Below are positions 22,414-35,100 of a stretch of 64,000 nucleotides of DNA, one piece after another (the stretch's first letter is position 1; every line of letters begins with the position of its first letter). Source of the stretch: Diploscapter coronatus (Eukaryota > Nematoda > Chromadorea > Rhabditida > Rhabditidae); NCBI GenBank assembly GCA_964036155.1, contig OZ038422.1, positions 52,599,201 to 52,663,200 on the forward strand, given 5' to 3'. The position numbers and the translations under genes were made by a program. The notes beneath the pieces are model-generated. The model made no database searches, was not told the DNA's origin, and was given only the letters and a program-made list of their open reading frames with translations.

Positions 22414-24920
22414 ATGCTTGGGAATTTACCGACGGAGTTGATCGAGGAAGTGTTTTGGAATCTGCGACCCGATGATTTTCTTTCTGCAATTCGAATAAAT
22501 CGACGCTTGTGGAAAATTTCGCACAATTCAAAAAGCCCTTTAAAACATCGCATACCGAAGCACCCTTTAGGACTCAAAATGCATTTAAACTATTGTCGTG
22601 TTCGCTCATGTGAACATGTTAAAGGGGTAAGTAATAAAATTTTATTGTGTAGAATTTTGAATTTTGTATCTTCAATATTAACATAATGACAATAACTTTA
22701 AGATGTGCTAAACTATATAATTATCGTCGATATCTTTATTCTAAATGATAGAAAAAATTTTTATTATTATGATTAGAAAAAAAAAACCAAAAGAAGACTG
22801 CAACAAAGTCAAGGTTCTGCGCGGTTCGAATAAAATTAGAACCGAGCCAAGAATGACTATTATTTCAAATCTTGAACTGAGCTGAACCAAACCGATCGAG
22901 AGATAAAAAATCGAATTGAACCGCGAAAATTTCTGGATAAAATGGCTTCAGGCAGCCTGCGTCGACGTTGCACTCAAAATCGCTCATTATCGAGATGCTA
23001 AAGTGGAAAAGTTCGGCTACGGAATTGGATACGACATTAAATTTCTAGTGAAATGCTGCGAGCAGCATTATGATGAATTGGATCAACCAGGGCCCGAAAA
23101 TTGTCCACCGGCGTCAGAATTTTATGTTTCAGAAAGATCGCTTAACTTTAGAAAAACTCGTGAGTTATATTGTAAATGACCAATAACTTGAGACGTAATA
23201 AAAGAAGTGCCTTTCTCTCTCTCCCTCCTTCTGAGTCTCAAGATACGCGCGTTGACGACATCCGTTCATTTGGCGATTATTTTGCTTTTCCATGGAAATT
23301 AACGGGGTGTTCGCGACAGGCACTTGTTAATTATTTTCCTCTATCGATATTGATAGAAATTAATGGATTAATTATCGATAATTGCTCTTAAAACGCGAAA
23401 AATGAAAAGAAAATAAATGAACGCATAATGAATAAATGCTCGTCTCTCGCATATCTGGAGCACATGAAAAGGGGGAGAAAGAAAGATGCCTTTTATCTCG
23501 TCTCAAGTTTTCGATCATTTACAATACGATTTTTTCACAATAACCTGTAACGATGCCAAGAATGTACCTATTTTCACAGGTTGCCGTTTTAAATTACCCA
23601 AATGCGATTCATTTCAGGCAGGCTTATCATAAAGTTTCGCACATTCGAAGAACTCCTTCCCTATTTGCAAAAATATTTATATTATCTCACAAATGACTTT
23701 GGCATATTTGAAGCTTTCGATTTGGTATAAGCAAAAATATGCATTTATAATTTGATGATTGAAATGTAGAGAATTGAGAATAACTCAATCGAATACTGGT
23801 ACAAATTGGCACCTTTCTTTGAAACTAACGATATATTTCGGTGTAAACCATCTCTTGAATTTTGCTGCATGACATTAGACTCGAACAGATTCTTTGCATC
23901 AAAACTATTCGAGAGAGGTATCAAAGTATATTTATTTCTTTAATTATTGCCGCATGAAAAATAATTATTTTTTAACAATGATTCTCATTTAGGAGTATCT
24001 AAAGTGGAATATTACCGTATCAGTGAAAATAGTAACAATGGTTATTTATTTAATTTTCATGAGAAACTTCGCGCCGTAAGCTTAAGTGAATTTTTCGAAT
24101 CTATTTGAACAAATTTTAGGCAAAACATGTGAAACTCTTTTGCAGTAACAGATTATCAATTCATAATGATCAACTTCGAAATATGATTGGGATACCGAGC
24201 TTAGAATTGTATCAAGTAAGGACGATTACAAAGGAAGGCATAGCGCAAATGATACAGGTAAAATTAGGATAAAAACTATCCTAAAAAAACAACTATTGAC
24301 AGTATTAGGACTGTCTGAACTGAATTTCGAGCTTGCTGGAAGTTTGGTCCAATTAAAATTTGATAGCAAAAATTGTTCAGTTTAAGTTAAGTTAAAGTTC
24401 AATTTTTCGAACTTCACACAGTCATAGACAGTATGTAAATGGTGCAATTGCGTAAAGCGAAATAGCAATGCTTTTATATTTGGCGTAACGAAAAATGGAA
24501 CAATTCAATTCTTTCGTTAGTTTTCAATTTCCTTATTTCCAGAACATATACGAAAATGATCAAGGTGTCAGTTCTGATATGACAGGACCAAAGTGCTACG
24601 AGACTGACTTGAACAAAATAGTGGCGATGATTATGAGCGATAATTGGGATGAAGATACCTGGCATCGTGATGCTCTTAGTATTGAATTGAGGAGAAGTGC
24701 GCATATAAATAGAACGTGTTGGCCATGCGAAAGACGATTGAGGACTGATAACAATGCAACTCGCGGAAATATTGAATGTAATTGCGGAAAAAAATACCGA
24801 TTGAAATTCACCATGAAAAACGCATTCCATCAAGTATTTTATGTTAAACTAACAAAGACAATCGAATCGCCTAATGAAAATGAGTTTGAAGTTGAAATCA
24901 AACATATTCCTAGTGGATGA
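22414..24920 (+). CDS. F-box protein with C-terminal CxC module, copy 1
   Basis: Likely substrate adaptor of an SCF ubiquitin ligase, by family inference. Seven exons: 22414-22626, 22952-23159, 23618-23724, 23770-23917, 23993-24075, 24120-24257, 24543-24920; 424 residues. The F-box is at the very N-terminus (LPTELIEEVFWNLRPDDFLS, then RINRRLW). The middle part has KFLVKCCEQHY-type and FEELLPYLQKYLYYLTND segments shared with the copy at 26 kb. The last exon carries CWPC and a CNCGKKYRLKF...NAFHQVFYV module, also shared. I do not recognise this C-terminal module and it may be the substrate-binding part. Nematodes carry large, fast-evolving F-box families and tandem copies are usual. Intron 2 starts with a MITE that abuts the donor. 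A likely poly(A) signal lies near 24997. Confidence 0.82.
23168..23526. mobile_element. MITE, copy 1 of a two-copy family
   Basis: About 359 bp with long imperfect terminal inverted repeats: the left end reads TATTGTAAATGACCAATAAC then TTGAGACG, and the right end is the reverse complement (CGTCTCAAGTTTTCGATC, then ATTTACAATA). Arms of at least 55 bp include the CTTTCTCTCTC / GAGAAAGAAAG blocks. A diverged copy lies at 61829-62173. The central part of both copies has TTTCCTCTATCGATA and ATAAATGCTCGTCT-like words in common. It lies in intron 2 of the F-box gene, eight bases after the splice donor. Confidence 0.75.
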
Positions 24921-25156
24921 ATGAGATCAAAATCAAGGATGCGCGGAATATTCCGCACAGCCCTGATCAAATGATACAAAATGATCTTTTCCATTTAATA
25001 AATGATCCTGGATTATCTAATCTTATCATTTTGTATGGTTATTACCGTTTAATAAAGTTATTATTTTAATAATTGATACGATGAATCAATGAAATAGCCT
25101 TACGATTTTCTTATATAGACCCTACTACTATAAAACCTGAAACTATAGTATTTCAG

Positions 25157-25500
25157 AGTGTACTTGAAAACGATCAGGACTTATGTTCTGATATACCTAA
25201 GAAGAAGTACGCGAAAGATTGGCTAGGATGGGAGAAATGATTCTAAATGATTGGAAACCCGATTTCTGGCAAATGCAAAAATGATCAAGGAAGGAAAAGA
25301 GTAGAACGTGGAAGATTAATGTTTTATGAGTGAAAGGGGCAATGGTGAACGTGGATATTTCGTCCGCAATGCTGAGTGCGACTGCGATTCATTATGATTA
25401 ACAAATTCAATCAAACATTTATCGTCAAATTGAAGAAAAAACTACACCCCTGATGAGCTAATCGATATTTTGTCGATAAATGAGTAACTAAAATATTGGT
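25157..25500 (+). pseudogene. Eroded copy of the last exon of an F-box gene
   Basis: Begins right after an ATTTCAG acceptor and matches the start of the last exon of copy 1: VLENDQDLCSDIPKKKY against IYENDQGVSSDMTGPKCY. The homologous reading then shifts frame (GEMILNDWKPDFW corresponds to VAMIMSDNWDEDTW), hits stops, and resumes later as NAECDC against NIECNC. No preceding exons were found. The fragment therefore looks like a leftover of a third tandem gene, now non-functional. Confidence 0.7.
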
Positions 25501-25957
25501 GTGCATCGTTTGATCCATTATTATTCGCTTGTATGATTTTTTCATTTGTTGAATATATTCGCTAATAAACGTGTCATTTTACGATGGAGCAATTTGCCAT
25601 ATGTTTCAGTTTAAACTGTTTTCTATAAATGCAAAGTGACAGTGCTAGTCTACAATTCATTTTAGTGATGAACTTTTTCCTATATGACAACTCATAAGTC
25701 TGATAAATATTATCGATTGCAAACAAAGCTATAAAAGTGAACATAGCTGGTGTGCCAGGTTGAAGAATTATCACTTTCCAAAGTTTTTCGAGCAGGCAAA
25801 TAAATTTCGATTTATTTTTCATATGTTCGTATTTAGAAATTTTGAAGACAAACCTTCAATATTCACATGCTATCCGTTTGCATTTTACTAGTTAAAGTTT
25901 AATGAAAACTATTCCTATTTAAAATATCTATTACTCATTTTCAGGGGTTTCGCAATA

Positions 25958-28718
25958 ATGTTATCCAAGTTCCCGTTCGAAATAGTCGAGGAAATATTTC
26001 TGTATCTGAGAAATGATGATCTTGTCGAGGCAATGAAAATCAATCGATACAGCTGGAAAATTGTACACTCAAATAAGTCGCTGCTCAAATATCGATTGCC
26101 GAAATATTCCCCAGCAGCGGTGGTTGTACAGTTGACAGATCGAATCGGACAAGTACAAGTATATCATCATGGGCAACAAGTAAGTTTAAAACGCATTTCT
26201 AAAATCATCTCATGATATCTTTGCGCAAAGCCCTTCGAATACTTATCTTTTCTTGTGCTATTTAGATGAAATTGATTTCGATTTTGTCCATCTTCCAAAA
26301 TTTGTTCATTCCGAATATTTTTACCGGAATTTTTCAATTTTCGTGGTAGTTGTACAATATCAATTTCAGCCTTATGTACGAAAATTCACCATCAAAGTTA
26401 GACGCCTAAAGAGGCTGAATTATGGGAAGGGATACGAATATGATTCTGAGACTGTGACTACAGTAAATTTTATTATCAAGTGTTGTGACAAGCATTTTTC
26501 TGGTGATGAATATATCGATTCCAAAAATGTACCGTCACCAGAACAACTAGTCCAAATGGCAGGTCAACCTACTAAACCGAGTAAATATTTTGATTTACAA
26601 ACAATACAACGTTTTTCTTCATTAACATCCTCTTTTATATGATTTTTTAAAAATTAATTTAATATATTTAGGAGAATATAACTTGGTATTTTCTAAAACC
26701 GACCCTGGTATGTCCCTAGGTAAGAATGATGCTTCCGAAAATGAGCATTGTTTATAAACAAAAAATAATAGCAATGATCTCGTATGAGAATAATGCATTC
26801 ATCTTTGGAAAAATTTACATTTTAGGGCTTTCATCTAAAGAAAAAAATTATCAACCCGAAGAAGCTATGAAGTGTTTCCAATCTTATGTTAATTACTTGA
26901 CCAATTATTATGCTGTCACAAAGATATTCGAAATCGTAAGCAATGCCTAATATCATGAATAAACAAAGATGGTCTTATTTGAATTTTTTATTTGTTTTTG
27001 GAAGGTTTTGAAAAATGCAATAAAACTGCCTTTGGCTTTGGTACATTGAAAATGGGACTTTGTTTTCATCGGAGGCTAAAAATTGAATTTCTTCTTAGAC
27101 CATTTTTAATTTAATACATTTCTGTATAAATAATAATATCATCGATTATTTTAGGTGATTTGTGGAGAAGCAATACATGATTGGCATTGGTTAGCTCAAT
27201 ATTTGAAAACGAATAACGTCGTTCGATGCAAGCCTTCGATAAGCCTACATAACTTGAAAGTTGACTTGAGAAAATTCTATTCTAACGAGATTTTCCAGAG
27301 AGGTAAGTCGGAAGCTGGAATAATCACCATAGAAGATTTTTTATCATATTTCTTTTATATTCGGAAATGAATCATCAATTTAAATTCACCCCTTTATCAT
27401 AATTTGAAAGTATGATAATAATTATTCATTATTGCCAAGAATTATACATTAGAGGCATTTGATTTGGAAATTTCGAGCTTAAAATACTATTTCAAAATAT
27501 ATTCGATAATGATATATCAACAATTTCAAATAAAGAAGTTCTTTAGGCATTCGCGACGTCGAATATTTTCGTATCCAAGAAGAATATCGAAACAAAAAAT
27601 TGTTTCTCTGTCACGATAGCATAAGGAATGTTAGTATTTTTCTCATGAGATTTCATGAAATTAATAAATTTAGGCGAATTCACTTGATGTCACGTTTCTC
27701 GATGACATGTTGCCTATTGATGATGAACACCTCTTGGATCTGAATAAGAGAACAGAAATATCACTGAAATGCATGAGAGGCGTAACGAAGCACGGCATCA
27801 ATAACATGATATTCGTGAGCATTTCAATATTTAGCTGCGTTAAAATATCGTGTCTTCATGAATAAATGAACGGAATTATTATTCTAAATACTCGTTAGGA
27901 CGCTTTAGACTTTGTCCGCTCTAGAACGAACATTGAGAAATAGCGTTGTTCGTTATGAGAGGCCAAAAACACTGTTCATCGTCCTCTTTAGCCGAACAGC
28001 GCTATTTTCAATGTTAATCCTAGAGAGAACAAAGTCTGAACACACACTTAGAATTACTTTTTTCTGGTTTAAAAAGTGATTATTTGAAAGTTTTACTTTT
28101 TTTAGTTGATGATCATGTTAATGACTTTAACTAGTTCAGGATATGTTCATGCGAGATCAAGGTGTACGTCTTGACAAAGCCGTCGGAAGGTCATTCAAAA
28201 TTAATACGGAAAAGGGTTTGCGAGAAGCTCTCGAAAATGGCTGGAAGCTTAGTGGAAAAGGGGTGCAAACAAGGAAGACTGATGGCGAAGGAAGATGTCC
28301 GTTTTGTTCGAAACGAGCCAATTCTTCGGATTCTGATACAGATTCTGACGAGCCAGGTCCGAGTTACTCTCGCAAAAATAGACTCAGTTTTCCATTGCAA
28401 TTGAAACGAGTCAGTATTTCGGATTCGGATGATCCTAACGATCCTAAACCAAGTATTTCTCATCATCTTAGAGATCAAATGGTCCCCTTTAAAAAACCCT
28501 GCAAGGAGGTCAAAACGACAATTTCAAACTGTAATTGTGATAAGTTGTACGAACTGGACATCTACATGACCAACCCATTCGGACAGTCATTCCACGTCTA
28601 TTGCTGTCAAACTAGCGGAAACAAAAAGCGAAAATGTTCAGACAACTATGGATCTGAATTATTCGATCTCGAAATTCAGCACAGACCACTTGACAATGAT
28701 CTTCCTCAAGATAGTTAG
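25958..28718 (+). CDS. F-box protein with C-terminal CxC module, copy 2
   Basis: Paralog of the gene at 22.4 kb and likely SCF substrate adaptor. Eight exons: 25958-26179, 26370-26580, 26672-26719, 26826-26935, 27155-27302, 27547-27629, 27674-27814, 28140-28718; 513 residues. The F-box is N-terminal (FPFEIVEEIFLYLRNDDLVE). Exons 5 and 6 (148 and 83 bp) have exactly the lengths of the matching exons of copy 1, and phases agree throughout. The last exon adds a region with CPFC, a Ser/Asp-rich stretch (NSSDSDTDSDEPGPS), and then the shared CNCDKLYELDIYMTNPFGQS module. An acceptor 15 bases before the start codon may be a trans-splice site. The last intron holds a foldback element. AATAAA near 29018 is a possible poly(A) signal. 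Confidence 0.83.
27908..28036. mobile_element. Small foldback element
   Basis: The left arm (27908-27952) begins GACTTTGTCCGCTCTAGAAC and the right arm ends in its mirror CTAGAGAGAACAAAGTC at 28036. The two arms pair over about 45 bp, with AACATTGA and the GCGTTGTTCG / CGAACAGCGC blocks facing each other around a 40 bp loop. It is non-coding and lies in the last intron of the second F-box gene. Confidence 0.65.
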
Positions 28719-29120
28719 TTGACCAATTGCTTGCATGAGTAGATTATCATCTAGTCTGTAAATTATACTGTATCTTATACCAAATTTTAACATTCATTTT
28801 AATGCCATTCGTTGGGGTAATTTAACAGCATTAAAATGTTTTTTTTTCATTTCAAGTTTTATAATTCACTGTCGCTGTCAAGTAAAATTTTATTTCAAAT
28901 GTTTTCATACTAAATTTTATCGTAACCCTTTCCTTCTTAATAACAGGTTATTTCTTCAAATACTTTGTCCATAAGGCGTAATTAATATTAAAATTAAACT
29001 CTACTCATACTCTGGTTAATAAACACGTCTTCAAATCAATTTATGGATAAAATTATATACAAAGAACAAATACAATATCGACTCGTCGTTCATCGGGAGA
29101 TGAGCTGATAGTCTGATCGA

Positions 29121-32100
29121 CTATCCACCAGTCTGATTAAGGATATCTTCAAGAGTCATTGTACATGGGGTCTCTTCTTCGAGAGGGATGAGCGACTGGT
29201 CGAAGGCCGTGGAATCGTTCGTCGATTGGTCTTCTTCATATTGGTCCATATATCTGAAAATCACATTTAGAAATAATACCGACTTATTTGCCACTGTTAC
29301 GATCTAAAAATTACATTTCATATTTGCAAAATTCAATCATGAAGAACAACTGAAAACTAGAACAGGGAACCGTTGTTATTGTTGGAAGAAAAATACACTA
29401 ATTTTATGCACGCTGACGAAAAATTCCACTTGGAAAATATGATATTTCAGGCAATTCAGCCTCACCGATTGAACGAAACAATATCGTCCTCGTAATATCC
29501 GGATTCGGGATTTCCGCTGAAATCGCCTGACAAGTTGGCGCCTTCTGGGTCGTTTCTCTTCATGAACCGACGTTTTCTGAAAGATATAAATAGAAAAATA
29601 TGATGACAAGTTATCGAATTAATAGAAATCATTCAATCTTATCGTACTTTAGTAGCATTATTTCATGTCTTTTTCCTAACAATAAGATGAAGATTAAAAT
29701 TTCTAACGGGGTGAGACGACTTAACCATTCCCAAAATATCGCGATTTCTAATTCGACTTTCTTCTCGACCGTTCATCATTATGATACTTATGTTTACCCG
29801 TTATATAGGGTGGATTTAGTGGGCAGTAGTCTGACATCGTTGTGCTCGTGCGCCCTGACCGATGCATCGGCCATCACCTCACAGGGCCTCTTCAACTGCC
29901 TTTCCTGCACGGCCTCTTCCAGCGCTGTAGGGAATCGACGAACATAGGGCTCCGTGTTGTGGCGGGAATTCTTGTGCGCCTCGAAGTGGAATCGCTCGAA
30001 GTCTTAAATTGAACAAATTTTAAAGTGAAAGCTGCTTATATGAGCCAGAGAAAGGGATGACGAGTTTTCATAGACGTTTCTTTCAAATATTATTCTCGCT
30101 TATTTCTAGTAATCGTAAGTTTCGCTTCTCCGTCATTTAGTAGCTTCAGTAAAAATTATTCCAAGCGATGAGAGTTGCTCGTCATCTTTATATCAGTTTG
30201 TAGAAAAATACAATTTGAAAATATTACCGTCATTCGCCATGTAAGACACGATTGCACAGCCGATCGGGGAACGATCTTGAGCTCTGAAAATAACGATCTT
30301 TTTTCAAAAATGATGATATTTTGAAAATTTTAAACAAATCAAAAGTTGTAATAAATCCAAAAATTGAAAAAAAAAAAATGTTTAAAAATGACCTGTATCC
30401 CCTCCAGATTCTGCGGATGAACGATCCCAGAGGAATGCAAGAGTAGTTTGTCGAGGTATATTTGCTAATGATGTACTCGGCCTCTGCCTGGGTCTGCACT
30501 TTCTCGAAATTTGCCGAGTAGAAGTACGATTTGCACTTCGATGAACTTCGGTTCATGTTCCATTTTCCTGAAAGTGCTATTTTTAACGAAGAAAGGTACT
30601 TTGTCAATATTCTTTGCATTTTCTATTTTTATCAAGGTTTCAGGATAATATCTTGCAAAATCAAGGTATAAAAGGGAATCATCTTTAGCTCATAAATTAA
30701 AATAACGACGATAATTAAAAAATAAGTCAAATTTCCTACCAAATGAATCCACCGGAATGTTCTTGGACACGTACTCATTGGTGTGGTTGACGTAGAACGT
30801 GAAGATGTCACCCGCTTCGATCTGATCTGTATCAATCACAGGAACGCAGTTGAGCAGTTGAGGAGGTTGGCTGCAAGATAATCATCAGTAAATTAGCATA
30901 AACTTAAAAATGTACCCTTTACAAAGATGAGAACTTAATGAAGTTTATAAATTTCTTATTTTGACCAGAACTAGAAAGTGAGATTATCTTGTAAAATATC
31001 AGCCTTGCAGAAGACAAATAATCCTACCTCAAGCCAAAAATGATAGAAGCATCGATTTGATGCGCGTTGTTGTGGAAGAAGTTGTCCCCAGGAGGATTGG
31101 GCCATGCGAGCATTTTCTGACTGATGCAACCCATTTTGATGATGTCCTGCGGGTTGAAGTCGAACTCCTTCTGCATCGAGTCTTCCCCAGCGTCGTTCGT
31201 TAGATGGTTATCCTCGTCTGGCAAATCACCATTTTCTGAAATCTAACTTATCAAATACCTTAGTCTGCATTTACTCTAAACGAGGGAAAATATCGAAGAG
31301 ATATCATTGTCGTTTTTATGTTGTCATTATTATTATTATCGACTTTGCAACTTCATATTTTCGTAGAATAAACAAAACGAACCCTCTCCAGGTTGTCCAA
31401 TGTTGAATTGCTTGAGCAACTCTACAGGAATTCCTTTCGGAACTTTGTTCCTCTTATTGATCTTCCTGCTTGTATCGTAGACCGTGTACTTCGAGGGCAT
31501 TCGACGCAAATCTTCACCATTTTCAGCTGTCCTCATTTTGGCCTCTGCCAGAATATCTGCAGGCGTTTTCGAGGCTCTTTCCTGAAATAATAAATTTAAA
31601 ATCAGTTTATCTCAAATATCGATGAAAGAAATGAATTTGCAAGATTTGTTAGAAATAAATAAAATGGAAACTCAAAAAATCGTGGAATTAAAATAGTTTA
31701 TTCAAGATAAAAAACGAAGTTTTCTTGCCTGTTGCACCTCCTCAATTGTAGAAGGGAATCGACGAATGTACGGCTCAGATTTGTGCTTCGCGTTTTTGTG
31801 TGCCTCGAAGTGGAATTTCTCGAAATTAGGATTGGCCATGTACGAAACGATCGCCACGCCGAAGGGCTCTCTGTCTTGGACTCTAAAAACCTCCATCTGT
31901 AAAAGGTAAATCTACAAAAAATGATTAGCCTTCAAAATGGATGAGTTATATAATTAGAATAATGTTTAAGGTTTTAATTTAACGCAAAATACCTGTATCC
32001 TCTCCAGATTCTTCGAATGAACGACCCCATCGGAATACAGGAGTAGTTGGTGGACGAGTACTTAGAAATTACATACTCGGCCTCTGCCTGCGATGAGCAT

Positions 32101-35100
32101 TTCTCAAAGCTTGCCGAGTAGAAATAGGATTTGCATTTCGAACTGCTTTTTGACATATTCCATTTTCCTTAAAGTTGAATGCTTCCTTAGCGAATTTCAA
32201 TTTTTCTTGATTTAATCTTTTAAATAAAGTTTCTAAAGAATAGATTTTACCAAATTTTTATGATAATAACACAATTTTACTTTAAAATGAGGCGATTTTT
32301 ATATTAAAATTCGTAATTGTAAACAGAAAAAAATAACGACTAACCGAAGCAATCAACCGGAATATCCTTCGAAATATTTCGATTCTCGTGTTTCACATAG
32401 AAAGTGAACACATCGCCTGGCTGAATCAGATCGGGATCAACAAAAGGTACGCAATCCAGAAGTTGGGGGGATTCTCTGGAAGAAGAGGGTATTTATCGGG
32501 AAATTTTGTGGTTTTTAGAAATTTAATCAAACATGAAATTCTTTCCCTCAACACTTTTACGTCAAGATATTTACATTTTTAGAATTATTGAATGTCACAA
32601 ACCTGAAAACGACAAAAAGTGGAAAATCAAATTGATTTCTCAAATAAATATTTTTTTAAATCAATTATCTTCGAAACTCCCTACTTCAACCCAAAGACGA
32701 CGTTCATATCGATAGTGTGCGCGTTGTTGTGGAAAGTCGTATCTCCGATCTTCGGGATTCGGGTCATAAGCCGCTCGCTTTCCTCCTTCGAGATGGTCCT
32801 CGTCCAGGACTGACTCGAAGTGGACGGACTATTCGTATCGTCCAACTCCAGCATCGAGTAGTCGGATATCCCCGACATTGACAGCAGCAGCTTCGAATCC
32901 TCTACGCTCAACCCACCAGCAGACAAATCGAGTATTCCTGAAATCGTATACTAATTTGAAAGAACTGTAAAGATACAGATAAAATTAACGTCTTTCTTTG
33001 AAAGCAAGAAAAAAGGAATGCGCGAATTTTAAATTCGATTTATAACCTTCTTTTCTCGATGAAATATTAGGCTTTGGAAATTTTCAAATAAAGTTTCACA
33101 AATATACCTCCAAGTTTAGAGGTTGTAGGCGTCGTTGGCAGATAGTAATTGACGTACTTTGTGCCGCCTCTGCGAGTCCTGAAAAGAAGAGCAAAAATCA
33201 GTTGAAAAATTAAATTTGATTGTCTATGAAGTTTAAAAATCCAACTTACAAGTTATAGATATTGGCTTTGGTGGGAAGCATCCTCGGGTCCTTGCAGGTG
33301 AGCGACTTGAAATTAGTCTCTGCCAAAATGCTCGAAGGTTTCTTCATTTGACGATCCTGAAATAAAAGCCAATGCTGGTGTAAACTATAAGCTATCTCTG
33401 GGCTCATTAAATTAGTTCCTTGTAAAATTCACCGGGATTTAAGGATAGAATATAGGGAAAAAACCTGATGAGTTTTACAAATGATGGTCATGTTGAACCG
33501 GCGAGTTATGCAATCATGTTATAGAATTATAAAAAAAAGGCGCAATTCAAAGCTATTATGAGTTGTTTATAAAAACTGGTGCCTGATGCGCCTCTTCCAG
33601 TGTGGTTGGGAATTTCCTGACATAAGGGGTGTTGTTCTTCTTCGAATTCTTGTGCGGCACAAATTTGAACTGCTTGAAATCTGAAATTGAACAAATAATA
33701 AATTAGTAATAAAATGATGTTTTCAAATCTTTTATTCAAAAACTAGACTTACTTTCCAAAGCTTGATAGCACACGATAGCATATCCAATGGGAGTTCTTC
33801 CGGGACCGCTGAAAATATCACAACTAAAATTCAATAATCTGGGTAAATTTTTTAATCAAAAGGGCTCGAATAACAAGGATAAAATCATATTTTGGTACGA
33901 GTCGACTTTCCGGAAAATGCAAATTTTCAATTGAATGCCATCTTGTTCACACTGGTCTAATGCACGAAAGTCAGCGTTTTATTATTTGAAATTCTCCAAA
34001 AATGAATTTGAGCTAACTTTTCTTCGATTATTTTTAAGAAAATAAAAATCGTTACCTACCTGTATCCTCTCCAGATCCTTCGAATGAACGAGCCGGGCGG
34101 GTCGCAAGCGTGATTCGTTGAGGCGTACTTTGTCATAAAATAGGACGCTTCGGCTTCGTTCGGGATTCGGATGAAATTCGCGTCGTAGAAATAGTTATGC
34201 AGTCTGGAGCTCTTGTCACGCTGGTTCCATTTGTCTGAAAACTCATTCGATAAAATATAAATTTCGAAAGGATATTCCTAGAGAAAGTTAAGGGATACTT
34301 TGAAATGGTAAGAAAAATAGTCTTTGCTTTCCAAAACTTCGAATAAACTGTGGGCTCGTGGCCTCCAATCTTTCAAAAGGAAGACATTTAAAATTCAAAT
34401 TAAATGCATATTTAGTGATTCTCGAAGAATTACAATAAAAAGAAGCAAAAAAACTCACTGAAATTATCGACGGTGATATTCTTGGACGCTTTTTCGCTGT
34501 TGTGTACGATGAAGTAGGTCAGTACATCTCCTGCCTTGATTTTATCCGTGTCGACGAGTGGTACGCAATCCAATTTCTGAGGAGGTTCCCTGAAAAAAAA
34601 AACTATTTTCAGTGAAAAAATTATAAAAATGCATTTTAGAGCAAAATTATTAGAATTTCATAACGCTTTTATGAAAACTTATGAATATTTCCTTTAAGAA
34701 ATCCTTACTTCATTCCAAAAATCATCAAATGATCGACGTGTCTTGCATCGTTGTAGAAGACGTTGTTTCCGGGCTGTACGAACTCCATCTTGGCCCTCTT
34801 GACGAATGGCTGTCCCTCCTCCGTTTCGTCCTCGTCAGCCGAGTTGAATGCCTCCACGTCGATCTGCCCCTGCTCGTCTCCATCTCCTGAGCCATTCACC
34901 AAATCCTCCCACTGATCGTCCTCCACGTGGCCGGATGAGGAATCGTATTCCGCTTTGCAATTCATTTCATGATTTCCTGAAATTGTATATATATATATAT
35001 TTTTTTTAATTGAACGATTATTTCGGTAACACCTTCCCTTTTGTTTTCCAATAAAGGTATAATATAAATTATCGTAGAAACCTTGTTTTTACTCAAAAAT

